The notes under the pieces: model-generated | Seen by the model: the letters and a program-made list of their open reading frames with translations, nothing else | Database searches by the model: none | What the model was told of the DNA's origin: nothing | Assembly (NCBI RefSeq): GCF_011806385.1 | Contig: NZ_JAATOX010000002.1 | Coordinates: forward strand, 1-64,000 | Length of the DNA stretch: 64,000 nucleotides | Source: Phaeobacter sp. HF9A | Lineage (GTDB): Bacteria > Pseudomonadota > Alphaproteobacteria > Rhodobacterales > Rhodobacteraceae | Reading direction: 5' to 3' | In this document: positions 1 through 9,768 of the stretch, piece by piece | Layout of the letters: every line of letters begins with the position of its first letter | How positions within the stretch are numbered: the stretch's first letter is position 1 | Translations under genes and position numbers: made by a program

Positions 1-258
1 GTGCCGCAGGGCGAGCTCTGGCATGCGGATCTCTATCGGCTCAGCCATGTGGACGAGGTCGAGGAACTTGGCCTGATCACCGCCTTTGACGAGGCCATTT
101 GCCTGGTGGAATGGCCGGACAAGCTCGAAGAGCTGCGCCCACAATCCGCCCTCACCCTGCGCCTGTCCTTGGACAAGACCGCCGAAGACGCCCGCACCGC
201 AGAGCTGAGCTGGCAGGATGATCACTGGGGCGCACGGCTGGACGGGATCCTGTCATGA
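1..258 (+). CDS. tsaE: TsaE, tRNA threonylcarbamoyladenosine biosynthesis ATPase (3' part)
   Basis: This is the C-terminal part of TsaE, the small ATPase that works with TsaD and TsaB to make the t6A37 modification on ANN-decoding tRNAs. The frame is open at the window's left edge, so the Walker A region lies outside and the GTG at base 1 is not a real start. The visible stretch carries the family signature HADLYRL followed by a WPDKL segment. Its TGA overlaps the ATG of amgK by 4 bases (ATGA), so the two are translationally coupled. The order tsaE-amgK-murU-addB-addA is common in alphaproteobacteria, which supports the call. Confidence 0.9.
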   Translation: MPQGELWHADLYRLSHVDEVEELGLITAFDEAICLVEWPDKLEELRPQSALTLRLSLDKTAEDARTAELSWQDDHWGARLDGILS

Positions 259-1253
259 CCCCCCGCGACGCGGAGATTTCGCGCTTTCAAACCGCCTGTG
301 GTTCTGGCGACTGGACCTCCGTGAGTCTCGCCGGGGATGCCTCCGCGCGTCGCTATCTGCGGCTGACCTCCCCTGAGGGAAAAACCGCCATCGTGATGGA
401 CTGGCCCCCGACCGAAGGCGGCGATACCCAGTGTTTCGCAGAGCTTGCCGCCTATCTCCTTGGCCTTGGGGTCTCCGCGCCCCGGACTCTTGCTCAGGAT
501 CACGCGCGCGGTCTTCTCCTGATAGAAGATCTGGGCGACGGGCTTTTTACCGAGGTCATCCGAAACACCCCCGACGCCGAAGTCGATCTCTATCGAGCCG
601 CGACGGATATGCTGGTGCATCTGCACCAGACCCCGCCGCCGGATCTGCCCACGCTGGATCCCGCCACGCTGGCCGGGATGACGGATCTCGCCTTTACGCA
701 ATATCGGCGGGGCATTCTTGGCGACGACGCGCCCGCCCTTTGGGCGCAGTTCGAAACGGCCTTCAAAGCAATGTTGAGCGACGCGCTTGGCCCCGAGATG
801 GTCTTTGTTCACCGGGATTTTCACGCGCAAAACCTGCTGTGGCTGCCCGAACGCAAAGGCATCGCACGGGTCGGCGTGATTGATTTTCAGGACGCCAGAC
901 GCGGCCCTGCCGCCTATGATCTGGTGTCGCTCTTGCAAGACGCGCGACGGGATGTGCCCGAAGCACTCGAAGAGCAGATGATCCGCCACTACATCGCAAG
1001 AACCGGCGTCGATGACCAAGCCTTTCGCCGCGCCTATGCAGTGCTTGGGGTACAGCGAAACATGCGCATTCTCGGCATCTTTGCGCGCCTCTCACGGGCA
1101 GGAAAGCCGCAATATATCACCTATGTGCCACGGGTCTGGGCGCATTTCGAGCGTGGCCTGAAACTGCCGGCGCTGGCGCCGGTGGCAGATCTTCTGCGCA
1201 CCGCCCTGCCCGCCCCGGATGCCACGGCCCTTGCGAGGTTACGCGAACAATGA
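255..1253 (+). CDS. amgK: AmgK-type aminosugar kinase (aminoglycoside phosphotransferase fold)
   Basis: Probable anomeric N-acetylmuramate/N-acetylglucosamine kinase, the first step of the peptidoglycan recycling route that bypasses de novo UDP-MurNAc synthesis. The 332-residue protein has the phosphotransferase catalytic motif HRDFHAQN (about residues 190-197) and the metal-binding DFQD (about 210-213) typical of the APH family. It starts inside the tsaE stop and its own stop overlaps the next start by 4 bases. Pairing with a MurU-like nucleotidyltransferase directly downstream is the main reason to prefer AmgK over a generic phosphotransferase. Substrate is inferred. Confidence 0.85.
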   Translation: MTPRDAEISRFQTACGSGDWTSVSLAGDASARRYLRLTSPEGKTAIVMDWPPTEGGDTQCFAELAAYLLGLGVSAPRTLAQDHARGLLLIEDLGDGLFTEVIRNTPDAEVDLYRAATDMLVHLHQTPPPDLPTLDPATLAGMTDLAFTQYRRGILGDDAPALWAQFETAFKAMLSDALGPEMVFVHRDFHAQNLLWLPERKGIARVGVIDFQDARRGPAAYDLVSLLQDARRDVPEALEEQMIRHYIARTGVDDQAFRRAYAVLGVQRNMRILGIFARLSRAGKPQYITYVPRVWAHFERGLKLPALAPVADLLRTALPAPDATALARLREQ

Positions 1254-1936
1254 CTCCAGACGCCGTTATGATCTTTGCCGCCGGATTTGGCACCCGCATG
1301 GGGGTGCTGACCGCCGACAGACCCAAGCCGATGATCCCTGTTGCAGGTCGGCCGCTGATCGACCACGCGCTGGACATCGCCCGCGCCGCAAATCCCGCGC
1401 GCATCGTGGTCAACACACACTACAAAGCCGAGGTGCTGCATGCGCATCTGGCCAATCAGGACGTGCGGATCAGCCACGAGGCCGACGCGATCCTGGATAC
1501 CGGCGGCGGTTTGAAACAGGCACGTGATCTGCTCGACAGCGCCTGCGTCTACACGCTGAACCCGGATGTCATCTGGCGCGGCCCCAACCCGCTGCACCTC
1601 CTGGCGGAGGGCTGGCAGTGGGGCGACATGGATGCGCTGCTGCTCTGCGTGCCAACCGCCCGCGCCATTGGGCGGCTGGGGCCCGGCGATTTTTCCACAA
1701 GCCCGGATGGCCGCATCTCGCGTGGGGGGGATCTGGTCTATACCGGCGCGCAAATCCTCAAACCGGCCCTGTTGGACCGGCTTCACGAGCGCGCCTTTTC
1801 CCTGAACGCGCTGTGGGATCTGCTGATCGCCGAGGGCCGCGCCTCCCTTGTTGAATATCCCGGCCAATGGTGCGACGTGGGCCGCCCTGAGGGCATCCCC
1901 CTTGCCGAAAGCTTGCTGGCGGGCGCCGATGTTTAA
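1250..1936 (+). CDS. murU: MurU, N-acetylmuramate-1-phosphate uridylyltransferase
   Basis: A 228-residue nucleotidyltransferase that would convert MurNAc alpha-1-phosphate and UTP to UDP-MurNAc after AmgK acts. The N-terminus has the sugar-nucleotide transferase signature AAGFGTRMG followed by [14 protein letters not shown]. The size fits the short MurU class rather than the longer GlmU/RmlA proteins. It overlaps amgK by 4 bases and addB by 8 bases. Together the pair forms a cell-wall sugar salvage module, which in Pseudomonas and Caulobacter relatives is associated with intrinsic fosfomycin tolerance; that consequence is inferred here. Confidence 0.85.
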   Translation: MTPDAVMIFAAGFGTRMGVLTADRPKPMIPVAGRPLIDHALDIARAANPARIVVNTHYKAEVLHAHLANQDVRISHEADAILDTGGGLKQARDLLDSACVYTLNPDVIWRGPNPLHLLAEGWQWGDMDALLLCVPTARAIGRLGPGDFSTSPDGRISRGGDLVYTGAQILKPALLDRLHERAFSLNALWDLLIAEGRASLVEYPGQWCDVGRPEGIPLAESLLAGADV

Positions 1937-4862
1937 CCCGCATGAAACCTCGCCCCGTCTGTTCGCCGTGCCCTGCGGCGTGGATTTTCCCCGCGCGCTG
2001 GTGGAGGGGCTCAGTCAGCGATGTGCAAATCAGCCGCCCGAAGCCCTGGCCCGGGTGGAACTGATCCTGAACACCGCGCGGATGCAACGCCGGGTGCGGC
2101 AGTTGTTCGACAGCGGACCGGCCTGCCTTCTGCCCCGGATTTCGCTGCTGTCCGGTCTCAGCAAACAGGCCAATCTGCGCGGCCTGCCCCCGGCGTTGCC
2201 ACCGCTTCGGCGTCGGTTGGAGCTGTCGCAACTGATCGCCAAGCTCCTGGACACGCAGCCCGATCTGGCGGCGCGCGCCTCGCTCTATGATCTCTCGGAC
2301 AGCCTCGCCGAGCTTATCGACGAAATGCAAAGCGAGGGCGTCAACACCGATCAGATCCGGGCGCTGGATGTGTCGGATATGTCGGGCCACTGGGCGCGGG
2401 CGCAGTCCTTCATTGGCATCGCGGATGAGTTCGTGGACCTGCACGAAGGCGCGCTGGACGTAAATGCGCGGCAACGCCAGCTGGTTCTGGACCTGATCGC
2501 CGAGTGGGAGCAAAACCCGCCGCAACACCCTGTCATCCTTGCGGGCTCCACCGGGTCACGCGGCACCACGCTGCTGCTGATGCAGGCGATCGCCCGACTG
2601 CCCCAGGGCGCGGTGGTGCTGCCCGGGTTTGACTTTGATCAGCCAACTGAGGTCTGGGAGAACCTCACCAATGGGCTGCTGGCCGAGGATCATCCGCAAT
2701 ATCGCTTTTGCAAGCTGATGCGCGATCTCGACCTTGGTCCCGGCGATATTCACCGCTGGAATGACACCCCGCCCGTTTCCGCGCCCCGCAATCGGCTGGT
2801 CTCCCTCGCGCTGCGCCCCGCCCCGGTGACCGATGCCTGGATGAGCGAAGGCCCGCAGCTGACCGGACTGGATCGCGCAACCGAGGCGCTGACACTGGTT
2901 GAGGCCGACGGGCCGCGCAGCGAGGCGCTGGCGATTGCGCTGCGTCTGCGACAGGCGGCGGAGGACGGCCAGACCGCTGCGCTGATCACCCCGGACCGGA
3001 TGCTGACGCGGCAGGTCTCTGCGGCGCTGGATCGCTGGAACATCCTGCCCGATGATTCCGCTGGTCTGCCGCTACAGCTTTCACCGCCCGGGCGCTTCCT
3101 GCGGCATGTGGCGGATCTGTTCTGCCGCCCGCTTCAGGCGGATATGTTGCTGACCTTGCTGAAACATCCGCTGACCCATTCCGGCGCGGAGCGTGGTCGC
3201 CATCTGCTGCACGCACGGGACCTGGAGCTACATCTGCGCCGCTATGGGCCGCCCTTCCCGGATCACGACAGCCTGAGCGCCTTTGGCAGCACCCGCGAAT
3301 TGCTGCCCGGCTGGGCCGATTGGCTGGCGCGCAGTTTTGCGGATCGCGCGTGGTCCGGCCCCCGCAAGCTGAGCGAGTGGGTCAGCGACCTGCGCCGCAG
3401 TGCCGAAGCCATTGCCGCCGGGGCTCAAATCGAGGGCAGCGGCGAGCTTTGGGACAAGAAGGCAGGCATAGCCGCCCGCGACATCATGGACGAGCTGGAG
3501 GCCGAAGCCCCCCATGGTGGCGAGATGACAGCGCGCGATTTTGCCGATCTCCTCGGCGCATTGCTGTCACAGGGCGAGGTGCGCGACCGCGATGCGCCCT
3601 ATGGCTCGATCATGATCTGGGGCACGCTGGAGGCCCGGGTGCAGGGCGCCGATCTGGTGATCCTTGGGGGCCTCAACGAGGGCAGCTGGCCAGAGGCCGC
3701 CCGCCCCGATCCCTGGCTGAACCGCAAGCTGCGACACGAGGCCGGGCTCTTGCTGCCGGAACGCCGGATCGGCCTCTCCGCCCATGACTTCCAGCAGGCC
3801 GTGGCTGCGCCCGAGGTCTGGCTGACCCGCGCGACCCGCTCCGAGGAGGCCGATACCGTGCCCTCGCGCTGGCTCAACCGTCTGTGCAACCTGCTGAACG
3901 GGCTGCCGGATCAGGGTGGGCAGGCAGCGCTTTCGGCGATGCGGATGCGCGGGCAGCTCTGGCTCGACCGGGCCAGCGTGCTGGATGCGCCGATCGCCTC
4001 TGCCGCCAGCCCGCGCCCCTCGCCGCGCCCGCCGGTCAGCGCCCGTCCACGGCGGCTGACCGTGACCGAAATCCCGAAACTGATCCGCGACCCCTATGCG
4101 ATCTATGCCAAACATGTGCTGCGCCTGCGGCCCGTTGATCCGCTGCTGCAAGAGCCCGACGCGCTGCTGCGTGGCACGGTAATCCACAAGGTTCTGGAGG
4201 ATTTCATCAAGGAGGCCCGGGACGCACCGGAAAAGTTGACAGCTGACATCTTTATTTCCAAATCCTTAACGCTGCTGGAACAAGAGGTGCCTTGGCCGGT
4301 CGCCCGCACCCTTTGGCTGACGCGCCTGCGCAAGGTCGCGCGGGATTTTGTCAGCGGCGAAGGTGAACGCCAGAGCCGCGCGCGCCCCTCGGGGTTTGAA
4401 GTATCCGGCAGCGTCCGGCTTGCCCCGCTTGATTTCGAAATCGCCGCCAAGGCGGACCGGATCGACGTGGATACCCGCGGCTTGCTGCATCTTTATGATT
4501 ACAAGACCGGCGATCCGCCGTCAGAGAACCGGCAAAAAGCCTTTGAAAAACAGCTGCTGATCGAGACCGCCATGGCCGAACAGGGTGCTTTTGCCGACTA
4601 TGGTGCCGCGCGGGTGGAACGCGCGCTTTATATCGGCCTGAAACCACCGGTGAAGGAGGTCGCAGCGCCGATCCTTGACGAGCCCCCGGCCAAGGTCTGG
4701 GCCGAGTTGCGCAGCCTGATCGAGGCCTATTTCGATGTCAGCCAGGGCTACAGCAGCCGCCGCATGGTGCATCGCGATGATTTTGCGGGCGATTACGACC
4801 ATCTTGCGCGCTACGGCGAATGGGACCGCAGCTCGGACCCGCAAGCGGAGGATCTGACATGA
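1929..4862 (+). CDS. addB: AddB, double-strand-break repair nuclease subunit
   Basis: AddB subunit of the AddAB helicase-nuclease that resects double-strand breaks for RecA-dependent repair. I place the start at the ATG inside the murU stop region (977 residues). A longer in-frame extension to 1848 lies wholly within murU and is rejected. The N-terminal P-loop looks degenerate (AGSTGSRGT), as in the alphaproteobacterial AddB class. A C-terminal PD-(D/E)xK nuclease is seen as ADRIDVD followed by LYDYKTGDP and a Q-rich helix. Its stop overlaps the addA start (ATGA). Confidence 0.93.
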   Translation: MFNPHETSPRLFAVPCGVDFPRALVEGLSQRCANQPPEALARVELILNTARMQRRVRQLFDSGPACLLPRISLLSGLSKQANLRGLPPALPPLRRRLELSQLIAKLLDTQPDLAARASLYDLSDSLAELIDEMQSEGVNTDQIRALDVSDMSGHWARAQSFIGIADEFVDLHEGALDVNARQRQLVLDLIAEWEQNPPQHPVILAGSTGSRGTTLLLMQAIARLPQGAVVLPGFDFDQPTEVWENLTNGLLAEDHPQYRFCKLMRDLDLGPGDIHRWNDTPPVSAPRNRLVSLALRPAPVTDAWMSEGPQLTGLDRATEALTLVEADGPRSEALAIALRLRQAAEDGQTAALITPDRMLTRQVSAALDRWNILPDDSAGLPLQLSPPGRFLRHVADLFCRPLQADMLLTLLKHPLTHSGAERGRHLLHARDLELHLRRYGPPFPDHDSLSAFGSTRELLPGWADWLARSFADRAWSGPRKLSEWVSDLRRSAEAIAAGAQIEGSGELWDKKAGIAARDIMDELEAEAPHGGEMTARDFADLLGALLSQGEVRDRDAPYGSIMIWGTLEARVQGADLVILGGLNEGSWPEAARPDPWLNRKLRHEAGLLLPERRIGLSAHDFQQAVAAPEVWLTRATRSEEADTVPSRWLNRLCNLLNGLPDQGGQAALSAMRMRGQLWLDRASVLDAPIASAASPRPSPRPPVSARPRRLTVTEIPKLIRDPYAIYAKHVLRLRPVDPLLQEPDALLRGTVIHKVLEDFIKEARDAPEKLTADIFISKSLTLLEQEVPWPVARTLWLTRLRKVARDFVSGEGERQSRARPSGFEVSGSVRLAPLDFEIAAKADRIDVDTRGLLHLYDYKTGDPPSENRQKAFEKQLLIETAMAEQGAFADYGAARVERALYIGLKPPVKEVAAPILDEPPAKVWAELRSLIEAYFDVSQGYSSRRMVHRDDFAGDYDHLARYGEWDRSSDPQAEDLT

Positions 4863-7800
4863 GCCGCAACGCCGCCTCCGAGGCGCAGTTTCGCGCCGCC
4901 CGCCCCGATGCCTCCACCTGGCTGGCGGCCAATGCGGGCTCGGGCAAGACCAAGGTGCTGACCGACCGGGTGGCGCGGCTGCTGCTGCGCGGGGTAGAGC
5001 CGCAGCATATCCTCTGCCTGACCTACACCAAGGCCGCCGCCAGCGAGATGCAGAACCGGCTGTTTCAGCGGCTGGGTGAATGGGCAATGCTGCCGGATGC
5101 CACATTGCGCGCCGCGCTGGTGGACCTCGGCGCCGAGGATGCCGCAACGGTGGAGGGGCTGGCACAGGCGCGCACCCTCTTTGCCCGCGCGATCGAGACG
5201 CCGGGCGGGCTCAAGATCCAGACCATCCACTCTTTCTGTTCGTCCCTCCTGCGCCGTTTTCCGCTGGAGGCCGGGGTCAGCCCGCAGTTTTCCGAGATGG
5301 AAGATCGCGCCGCGACCCTGCTGCGTGCAGAGATCGTCGAAGACATGGCGCAAGGCCCCGACGCCGCGGTGGTGGAGGCAGCCTCCTACCACATCGGCGG
5401 GCTGGATTTTGACAGTCTGACCGCCGAAATCTGTCGCCACCAGGCCGGGTTTGATCCCGATCTGGATCGTGACAGGCTCGGCGATGTGTTCGATCTGCCG
5501 AAGGGGTACGATCTGGCGGCGCTGAGGGCGGAGGTTTTCCTCGGCACTGAGGCCGAGATCCTGTCGCGCACCATCGAGATGCTGCGCGCGGGCGGCACAA
5601 ATGACAACAAGGCAGCGGATAAGCTGGCCTGCATCCCTGAGATCACCACCGATGCCCTGCCGATTCTGGAGGATGTCTTCCTCACCGGCAAGAGCGCCAA
5701 GGACCCCTTTTCCGCCAAGATCGGCAGCTTTCCCACCAAGAAGTTGCAGGCGAATTTCCCGGATCTGATGGACCAGCTGGAGCCCTTGATGGCGCGGGTG
5801 GAAACCGCGCGCGCACGGCGTCTGGCGCTGGATGCAATGGAAAAATCGCTTATCCTGCATGACTTTGCCCGGGTATTCCTGCCGGAATACGCGCGGCGAA
5901 AACAGCTGCGCGGGTGGCTCGATTTTGACGATTTGATCGTCAAGGCCCGCAATTTGTTGAATGATCCCGCCGTGGCAACATGGGTGCTCTACCGGCTGGA
6001 CGGGGGCATTGACCATATTCTGGTGGACGAGGCGCAGGACACCAGCCCGGTGCAATGGGATGTGGTGGAAAAGCTGGCGCAGGAGTTCACCGCCGGCGAA
6101 GGCGCCCGTGCCGAGGTGGAACGCACCATTTTTGTGGTCGGCGACAAGAAACAGTCGATTTATTCGTTTCAGGGCGCGGACCCGGATGCCTTTGACCGGA
6201 TGCAGGCAGAGTTTGGCCAGCGGCTGGCGAAAACCGGCGAGGGGCTGCAAAACGCCAGCCTCGCGTTTTCCTTCCGCTCCTCTGCCGCGATCCTCGGGCT
6301 GGTTGATGTGGTGTTTGACGGGCAAAGTCGCGCGGGATTTGTGCAGGACGCCAAACACCAGGCCTTCAAATCCGATCTGCCGGGGCGGGTGGATCTCTGG
6401 CCGCTGGTGGAGAAAACCGAGGAAGAAGAAGACCGCGACTGGACCGATCCCGTTGATCGCCCCAGCCCGCGCCACCATGCGGTGATTCTGGCCGAGCGCA
6501 TCGCCGGACAGATCAAGGCGATGATCGACAGCGGCGTCACCATCCCCGAAGATGGCCCCGAGCGCGGCAGTTTCCAGCGCCGCCCGGTGCATGCGGGGGA
6601 TTTCCTGATCCTGGTGCAGCGGCGCTCGGACCTGTTTTCCGAGATCATCCGCGCCTGCAAGGTGGCCAACCTGCCGATCGCCGGGGCGGACCGGCTGAAG
6701 GTCGGTGCGGAGCTGGCGGTCAAGGATATCGCGGCGCTGCTGCGGTTTCTTGCCCTGCCCGAGGATTCGCTCTCGCTGGCGGAGGCGCTGAAATCGCCGA
6801 TCTTCGGCTGGAGCGAACAGGCGCTGTTTGACCTCGCCCATCGCCGCACTGAAATGCACCTCTGGCCCGCGCTGCGCGCCCGTGCCGAGGAGTTTCCCGA
6901 CACGATGGCGATCCTGAATGACCTGCGCGGGCAGGCGGATTTCCTGCGTCCCTTTGACCTGATCGAACGCATCCTGACCCGCCATCTGGGCCGCGCCAAG
7001 CTGCTTGGGCGTCTGGGAAACGAGGCTCAGGACGGCATCAACGCGCTTTTGTCACAGGCGCTGGCCTATGAGCGCACCGAGGTGCCGAGCCTGACGGGTT
7101 TCCTGGTCTGGATGCAGACCGACGATCTGGAGATCAAACGTCAGATGGGCGCTGCCAGCGCGATGATCCGGGTGATGTCGGTGCATGGCTCCAAAGGTCT
7201 GGAAGCGCCGATCGTGATCCTGCCAGACACCACCAAACGCCGCCCCTCGCCGCCCTCGGAGGTGATGGAGGTCGCGGGCACGCCGCTCTGGCGGGTGTCC
7301 AGCGAGCAGATGCCCCCCGCGATGGAAGCGGCCAAGCTGCTGGCGCAGGAAAAACAGGCCAACGAGCGGTTGCGGCTCTTGTATGTGGCGCTGACCCGGG
7401 CGGAGAAATGGCTGATCGTGGCCGGGGCTGGCGATCTCGATAAGGGCGGTGACAGCTGGTATCAGCGCGTCGAGGCGGCGATGAAAACCATGGGCGCCCT
7501 GCCCTTTGACGCGCCCGGTGGCGAGGGGCTCCGCTGGGCGCATGGGGACTGGGACGCGCTGCCCTTCGTGCCCTCGGACCTCTCGGAAGAAGAAGAGATC
7601 ACCCTACCCGAGGTGTTTCGCCGCCCGGCCCCGGCCTATGTTGCGCCACCCGCCACCCTGCGCCCTTCGGAGGATCTGGGCGGGGCCAAGGCGCTGCCCG
7701 GCGACAGCGGCCTCAGCGAGGAGGAGGCCAAGGACCGCGGCACCGCGCTGCATCTGCTGCTGGAACATCTGCCGGACCTGCCCGAACCCGAATGGCAGAC

Positions 7801-8224
7801 GCGCGCCGCCGACATCGCCCAGCACGAGGACTGGCAAAACCTGCTGACCGAAGCCAGCCGGGTGCTGTCGGCGCCCGACTGTGCCGAGGTCTTTGCGCCG
7901 GATGCGCTGGCCGAAGTCGCCATCAGCGCCGAATTGGGCAGCGAGCGGCTGCATGGGGTCATCGACCGGCTGGTGATCACCCCGCAGCGTATTCTCGCCG
8001 TGGATTTCAAATCCAACGCAGTGGTGCCCGACAGCCCCGAGACCTGCCCCGAGGGGCTGTTGCGGCAGATGGGCGCCTATGACGCGGCGCTGCGCCAGAT
8101 CTACCCGGATCGCGAAATCGAGACCGCAATCCTCTGGACTCGCAGTGCCAGCCTGATGCGGCTTCCGGTCTCTCTGGTCACACAGGCGCGTGAACGCGGT
8201 ACTTTCCAGCGACTGGAACCTTGA
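4859..8224 (+). CDS. addA: AddA, double-strand-break repair helicase-nuclease subunit
   Basis: AddA is a UvrD-like 3'-5' helicase fused to a RecB-type nuclease and partners with AddB. The 1121-residue protein has Walker A ANAGSGKT near residue 24-31, the early motif CLTYTKAAASEM, motif II ILVDEAQDTSPVQW, the GDKKQSIYSFQGA motif, and a late VHGSKGLEAPIVILPD motif. The C-terminus holds the nuclease core VIDRLV and AVDFKSN. The start is the ATG that overlaps the addB stop. An upstream in-frame start at 4820 lies inside addB and is not used. Confidence 0.95.
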   Translation: MSRNAASEAQFRAARPDASTWLAANAGSGKTKVLTDRVARLLLRGVEPQHILCLTYTKAAASEMQNRLFQRLGEWAMLPDATLRAALVDLGAEDAATVEGLAQARTLFARAIETPGGLKIQTIHSFCSSLLRRFPLEAGVSPQFSEMEDRAATLLRAEIVEDMAQGPDAAVVEAASYHIGGLDFDSLTAEICRHQAGFDPDLDRDRLGDVFDLPKGYDLAALRAEVFLGTEAEILSRTIEMLRAGGTNDNKAADKLACIPEITTDALPILEDVFLTGKSAKDPFSAKIGSFPTKKLQANFPDLMDQLEPLMARVETARARRLALDAMEKSLILHDFARVFLPEYARRKQLRGWLDFDDLIVKARNLLNDPAVATWVLYRLDGGIDHILVDEAQDTSPVQWDVVEKLAQEFTAGEGARAEVERTIFVVGDKKQSIYSFQGADPDAFDRMQAEFGQRLAKTGEGLQNASLAFSFRSSAAILGLVDVVFDGQSRAGFVQDAKHQAFKSDLPGRVDLWPLVEKTEEEEDRDWTDPVDRPSPRHHAVILAERIAGQIKAMIDSGVTIPEDGPERGSFQRRPVHAGDFLILVQRRSDLFSEIIRACKVANLPIAGADRLKVGAELAVKDIAALLRFLALPEDSLSLAEALKSPIFGWSEQALFDLAHRRTEMHLWPALRARAEEFPDTMAILNDLRGQADFLRPFDLIERILTRHLGRAKLLGRLGNEAQDGINALLSQALAYERTEVPSLTGFLVWMQTDDLEIKRQMGAASAMIRVMSVHGSKGLEAPIVILPDTTKRRPSPPSEVMEVAGTPLWRVSSEQMPPAMEAAKLLAQEKQANERLRLLYVALTRAEKWLIVAGAGDLDKGGDSWYQRVEAAMKTMGALPFDAPGGEGLRWAHGDWDALPFVPSDLSEEEEITLPEVFRRPAPAYVAPPATLRPSEDLGGAKALPGDSGLSEEEAKDRGTALHLLLEHLPDLPEPEWQTRAADIAQHEDWQNLLTEASRVLSAPDCAEVFAPDALAEVAISAELGSERLHGVIDRLVITPQRILAVDFKSNAVVPDSPETCPEGLLRQMGAYDAALRQIYPDREIETAILWTRSASLMRLPVSLVTQARERGTFQRLEP

Positions 8225-8249
8225 CGTGACGCCCAAGCGTCCATAGGTT
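8221..8249 (+). promoter_or_regulatory. Probable trxA promoter
   Basis: A TTGACG -35 hexamer is followed 17 bases later by TAGGTT as the -10, and lies 38 bases upstream of the trxA ATG. The -35 overlaps the addA stop codon. An inverted repeat (GGAACC at 8215 and AGGTTCC at 8245) surrounds the spacer. The promoter gives trxA a transcript independent of the addAB operon; this is inferred from sequence match only. Confidence 0.45.
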
Positions 8250-8286
8250 CCGGGTCCAGTTGCCAAACTTGTCAGGAGACATTCCC

Positions 8287-8607
8287 ATGTCCACCGTAGC
8301 CGTTACCGACGCCACCTTTGACGCCGAAGTCAAGAATTCCGATATCCCCGTTGTGGTGGACTTCTGGGCCGAATGGTGCGGCCCCTGTAAGCAGATCGGC
8401 CCCGCCCTGGAAGAGCTGGCCGCCGAATATGCTGGCAAGATCAAGGTTGCCAAGGTCGATGTCGACAGCAACCCGAACTCTGCCGCTGCCATGGGCGTGC
8501 GTGGCATTCCCGCGCTTTTCGTGTTCAAGGACGGTCAGGTTGTCTCCAACCGCGCCGGTGCCGCGCCGAAAGCCGCGCTGAAAAGCTGGATCGACGAATC
8601 CATCTGA
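8287..8607 (+). CDS. trxA: Thioredoxin TrxA
   Basis: Cytoplasmic thioredoxin of 106 residues that reduces protein disulfides using electrons from thioredoxin reductase. The active site is WCGPC with cysteines at residues 31 and 34, and the cis-proline motif IPALFVF follows. The start is the ATG preceded by AGGAGA at 7 bases. An in-frame ATG nine codons upstream has no ribosome site. A strong terminator follows the stop, so the gene ends its transcript. Position after addA is conserved in Rhodobacteraceae by my recollection. Confidence 0.97.
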   Translation: MSTVAVTDATFDAEVKNSDIPVVVDFWAEWCGPCKQIGPALEELAAEYAGKIKVAKVDVDSNPNSAAAMGVRGIPALFVFKDGQVVSNRAGAAPKAALKSWIDESI

Positions 8608-8630
8608 TCCAACGGATCACCGAAATAGGA

Positions 8631-8662
8631 AAAAGGCGCGTCCCGAGGGAGGCGCCTTTTTT
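8631..8662 (+). terminator. Rho-independent terminator of trxA
   Basis: Stem AAAAGGCGC pairs with GCGCCTTTT around a GTCCCGAGGGAG loop, ending in a run of six T. It starts 24 bases after the trxA stop. Confidence 0.9.
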
Positions 8663-8687
8663 CATGCGGGGCAGATCCGCGAGGCCG

Positions 8688-8721
8688 GAAAAAGGAAAAG
8701 CCGCCCTGCGTCAGGACGGCT
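8688..8721 (-). terminator. Terminator of the DUF1127 gene
   Basis: On the minus strand a 10-bp stem with one mismatch (AGCCGTCCTG / CAGGGCGGCT) is followed by TTTCCTTTTT. It lies about 30 bases after the DUF1127 stop. Confidence 0.7.
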
Positions 8722-8749
8722 CTTACTTCACCGGATATGTCATTGTGAC

Positions 8750-8944
8750 TTACAGAGCCTCAACGTCGGCGCGGGTCATGCCGATGTCTTCCAGCTGCGC
8801 ATTGGTCAGCTCGGCCAGTGCCTTGCGGGTGATGCGGGCTTCGTTCCAGTCCACCAGATTGGCGCGGAGGTTGTAGAAGAAATCGACTGCGCGCAGAACA
8901 GCGACGGAGCCGGCGGGTGCAATAACGTTGTTTGCGTTTGCCAT
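8750..8944 (-). CDS. DUF1127 domain protein
   Basis: A 64-residue protein with the DUF1127 signature in its second half: an Arg-rich helix, then ALAELTNAQLEDIGMTRADVEAL. DUF1127 proteins are small, often abundant and stress-responsive; in Rhodobacter sphaeroides a relative (CcaF1) acts in RNA metabolism. Here the domain follows a roughly 20-residue N-terminal extension with a hydrophobic patch (AGSVAVLRAVDFFYNL). The leader contains a short CCGAC/GTCGG hairpin at 8970-8984, and the gene ends in its own terminator, so it is monocistronic. The molecular role of this copy is not known. Confidence 0.85.
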   Translation of the reverse strand: MANANNVIAPAGSVAVLRAVDFFYNLRANLVDWNEARITRKALAELTNAQLEDIGMTRADVEAL

Positions 8945-9154
8945 GATCGTGGTCCTAGTAAAATCAGCCGACCCTGTGTCGGTTGTTGACGTTCATGTAA
9001 GCGGGAGAGCCGAGTCTCACAATTGCCCATTATTCAGCCCCGATTTGCACCCAACGCATAGCAAATGAGCGCTTTGAAAATAATTTCGTAACCTTGCCCC
9101 CGGCGAATCCCCGGGGCGACGCAGCGCAGACCGAACCGGGGGCGGCCTGCTCCC

Positions 9155-9183
9155 CTTGTGCCGCAAGGGCGATGCTTCCATAT
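9155..9183 (+). promoter_or_regulatory. Candidate heat-shock-type promoter of hslVU
   Basis: CTTG at 9155-9158 and CCATAT at 9178-9183, 19 bases apart, resemble the sigma-32 pattern (CTTG ... CCATNT). The element lies 28 bases before the hslV start. Similar CCATAT or CTATAT hexamers precede hrcA and hslO in this window. HslVU is a known heat-shock regulon member in many proteobacteria. Confidence 0.4.
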
Positions 9184-9210
9184 AGGTCAGCAAAGGATAC
9201 GGAGGCTTTT

Positions 9211-9768
9211 ATGGCAGAGGATCAATTTCCCGGCTGGCACGGCACCACCATTATCGGCGTCCGCAAAGGCGGCGAAGTGGTGATCGCAGGCGATGGGCAG
9301 GTGTCCCTGGGACAAACGGTGATCAAGGGCACGGCGCGCAAGGTCCGCCGCCTGTCCCCCGGCGGCTATGACGTGGTGGCCGGCTTCGCGGGATCCACCG
9401 CCGACGCCTTTACCCTGCTGGAACGGCTGGAAGCCAAGCTGGAGGCGACCCCCGGGCAGTTGCAGCGTGCCAGCGTTGAACTCGCCAAGGACTGGCGCAC
9501 CGACAAATACCTGCAAAAACTGGAGGCAATGCTGATCGTCACCGATGGCAGCGATCTCTATGTGATCACCGGCGCGGGTGACGTGCTGGAGCCGGAACAT
9601 GATGTGGCGGCGATCGGATCGGGCGGCAATTTTGCCCTGGCGGCGGCGCGCGGCATGATAGACAGCGACCGCGATGCCGAAACGGTGGCGCGCGATGCGA
9701 TGGCGATTGCCGCCGATATCTGCGTCTACACCAATGGCAATCTGACGGTGGAGCGCATCTCCAAATGA
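9211..9768 (+). CDS. hslV: HslV, ATP-dependent protease peptidase subunit
   Basis: Proteasome-like threonine peptidase that forms stacked hexamers capped by HslU and degrades misfolded proteins. The 185-residue protein has an 11-residue propeptide; the expected mature N-terminus is Thr12 in [10 protein letters not shown]. The beta-type motif [10 protein letters not shown] and a C-terminal ERISK tail fit the family. I use the ATG behind GGAGGC; the frame is open 39 codons further upstream but without family similarity. Unusually, it is separated from hslU by a membrane-protein gene whose ATG overlaps the hslV stop. Confidence 0.96.
   Translation: MAEDQFPGWHGTTIIGVRKGGEVVIAGDGQVSLGQTVIKGTARKVRRLSPGGYDVVAGFAGSTADAFTLLERLEAKLEATPGQLQRASVELAKDWRTDKYLQKLEAMLIVTDGSDLYVITGAGDVLEPEHDVAAIGSGGNFALAAARGMIDSDRDAETVARDAMAIAADICVYTNGNLTVERISK

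Noticed and set aside
4811-6985. 724-codon open frame on the minus strand across addA
   Set aside because: It lies fully antisense to a well-supported addA with intact helicase motifs. Long antisense frames are expected in GC-rich genes, and the translated product is low-complexity with no recognisable domain.
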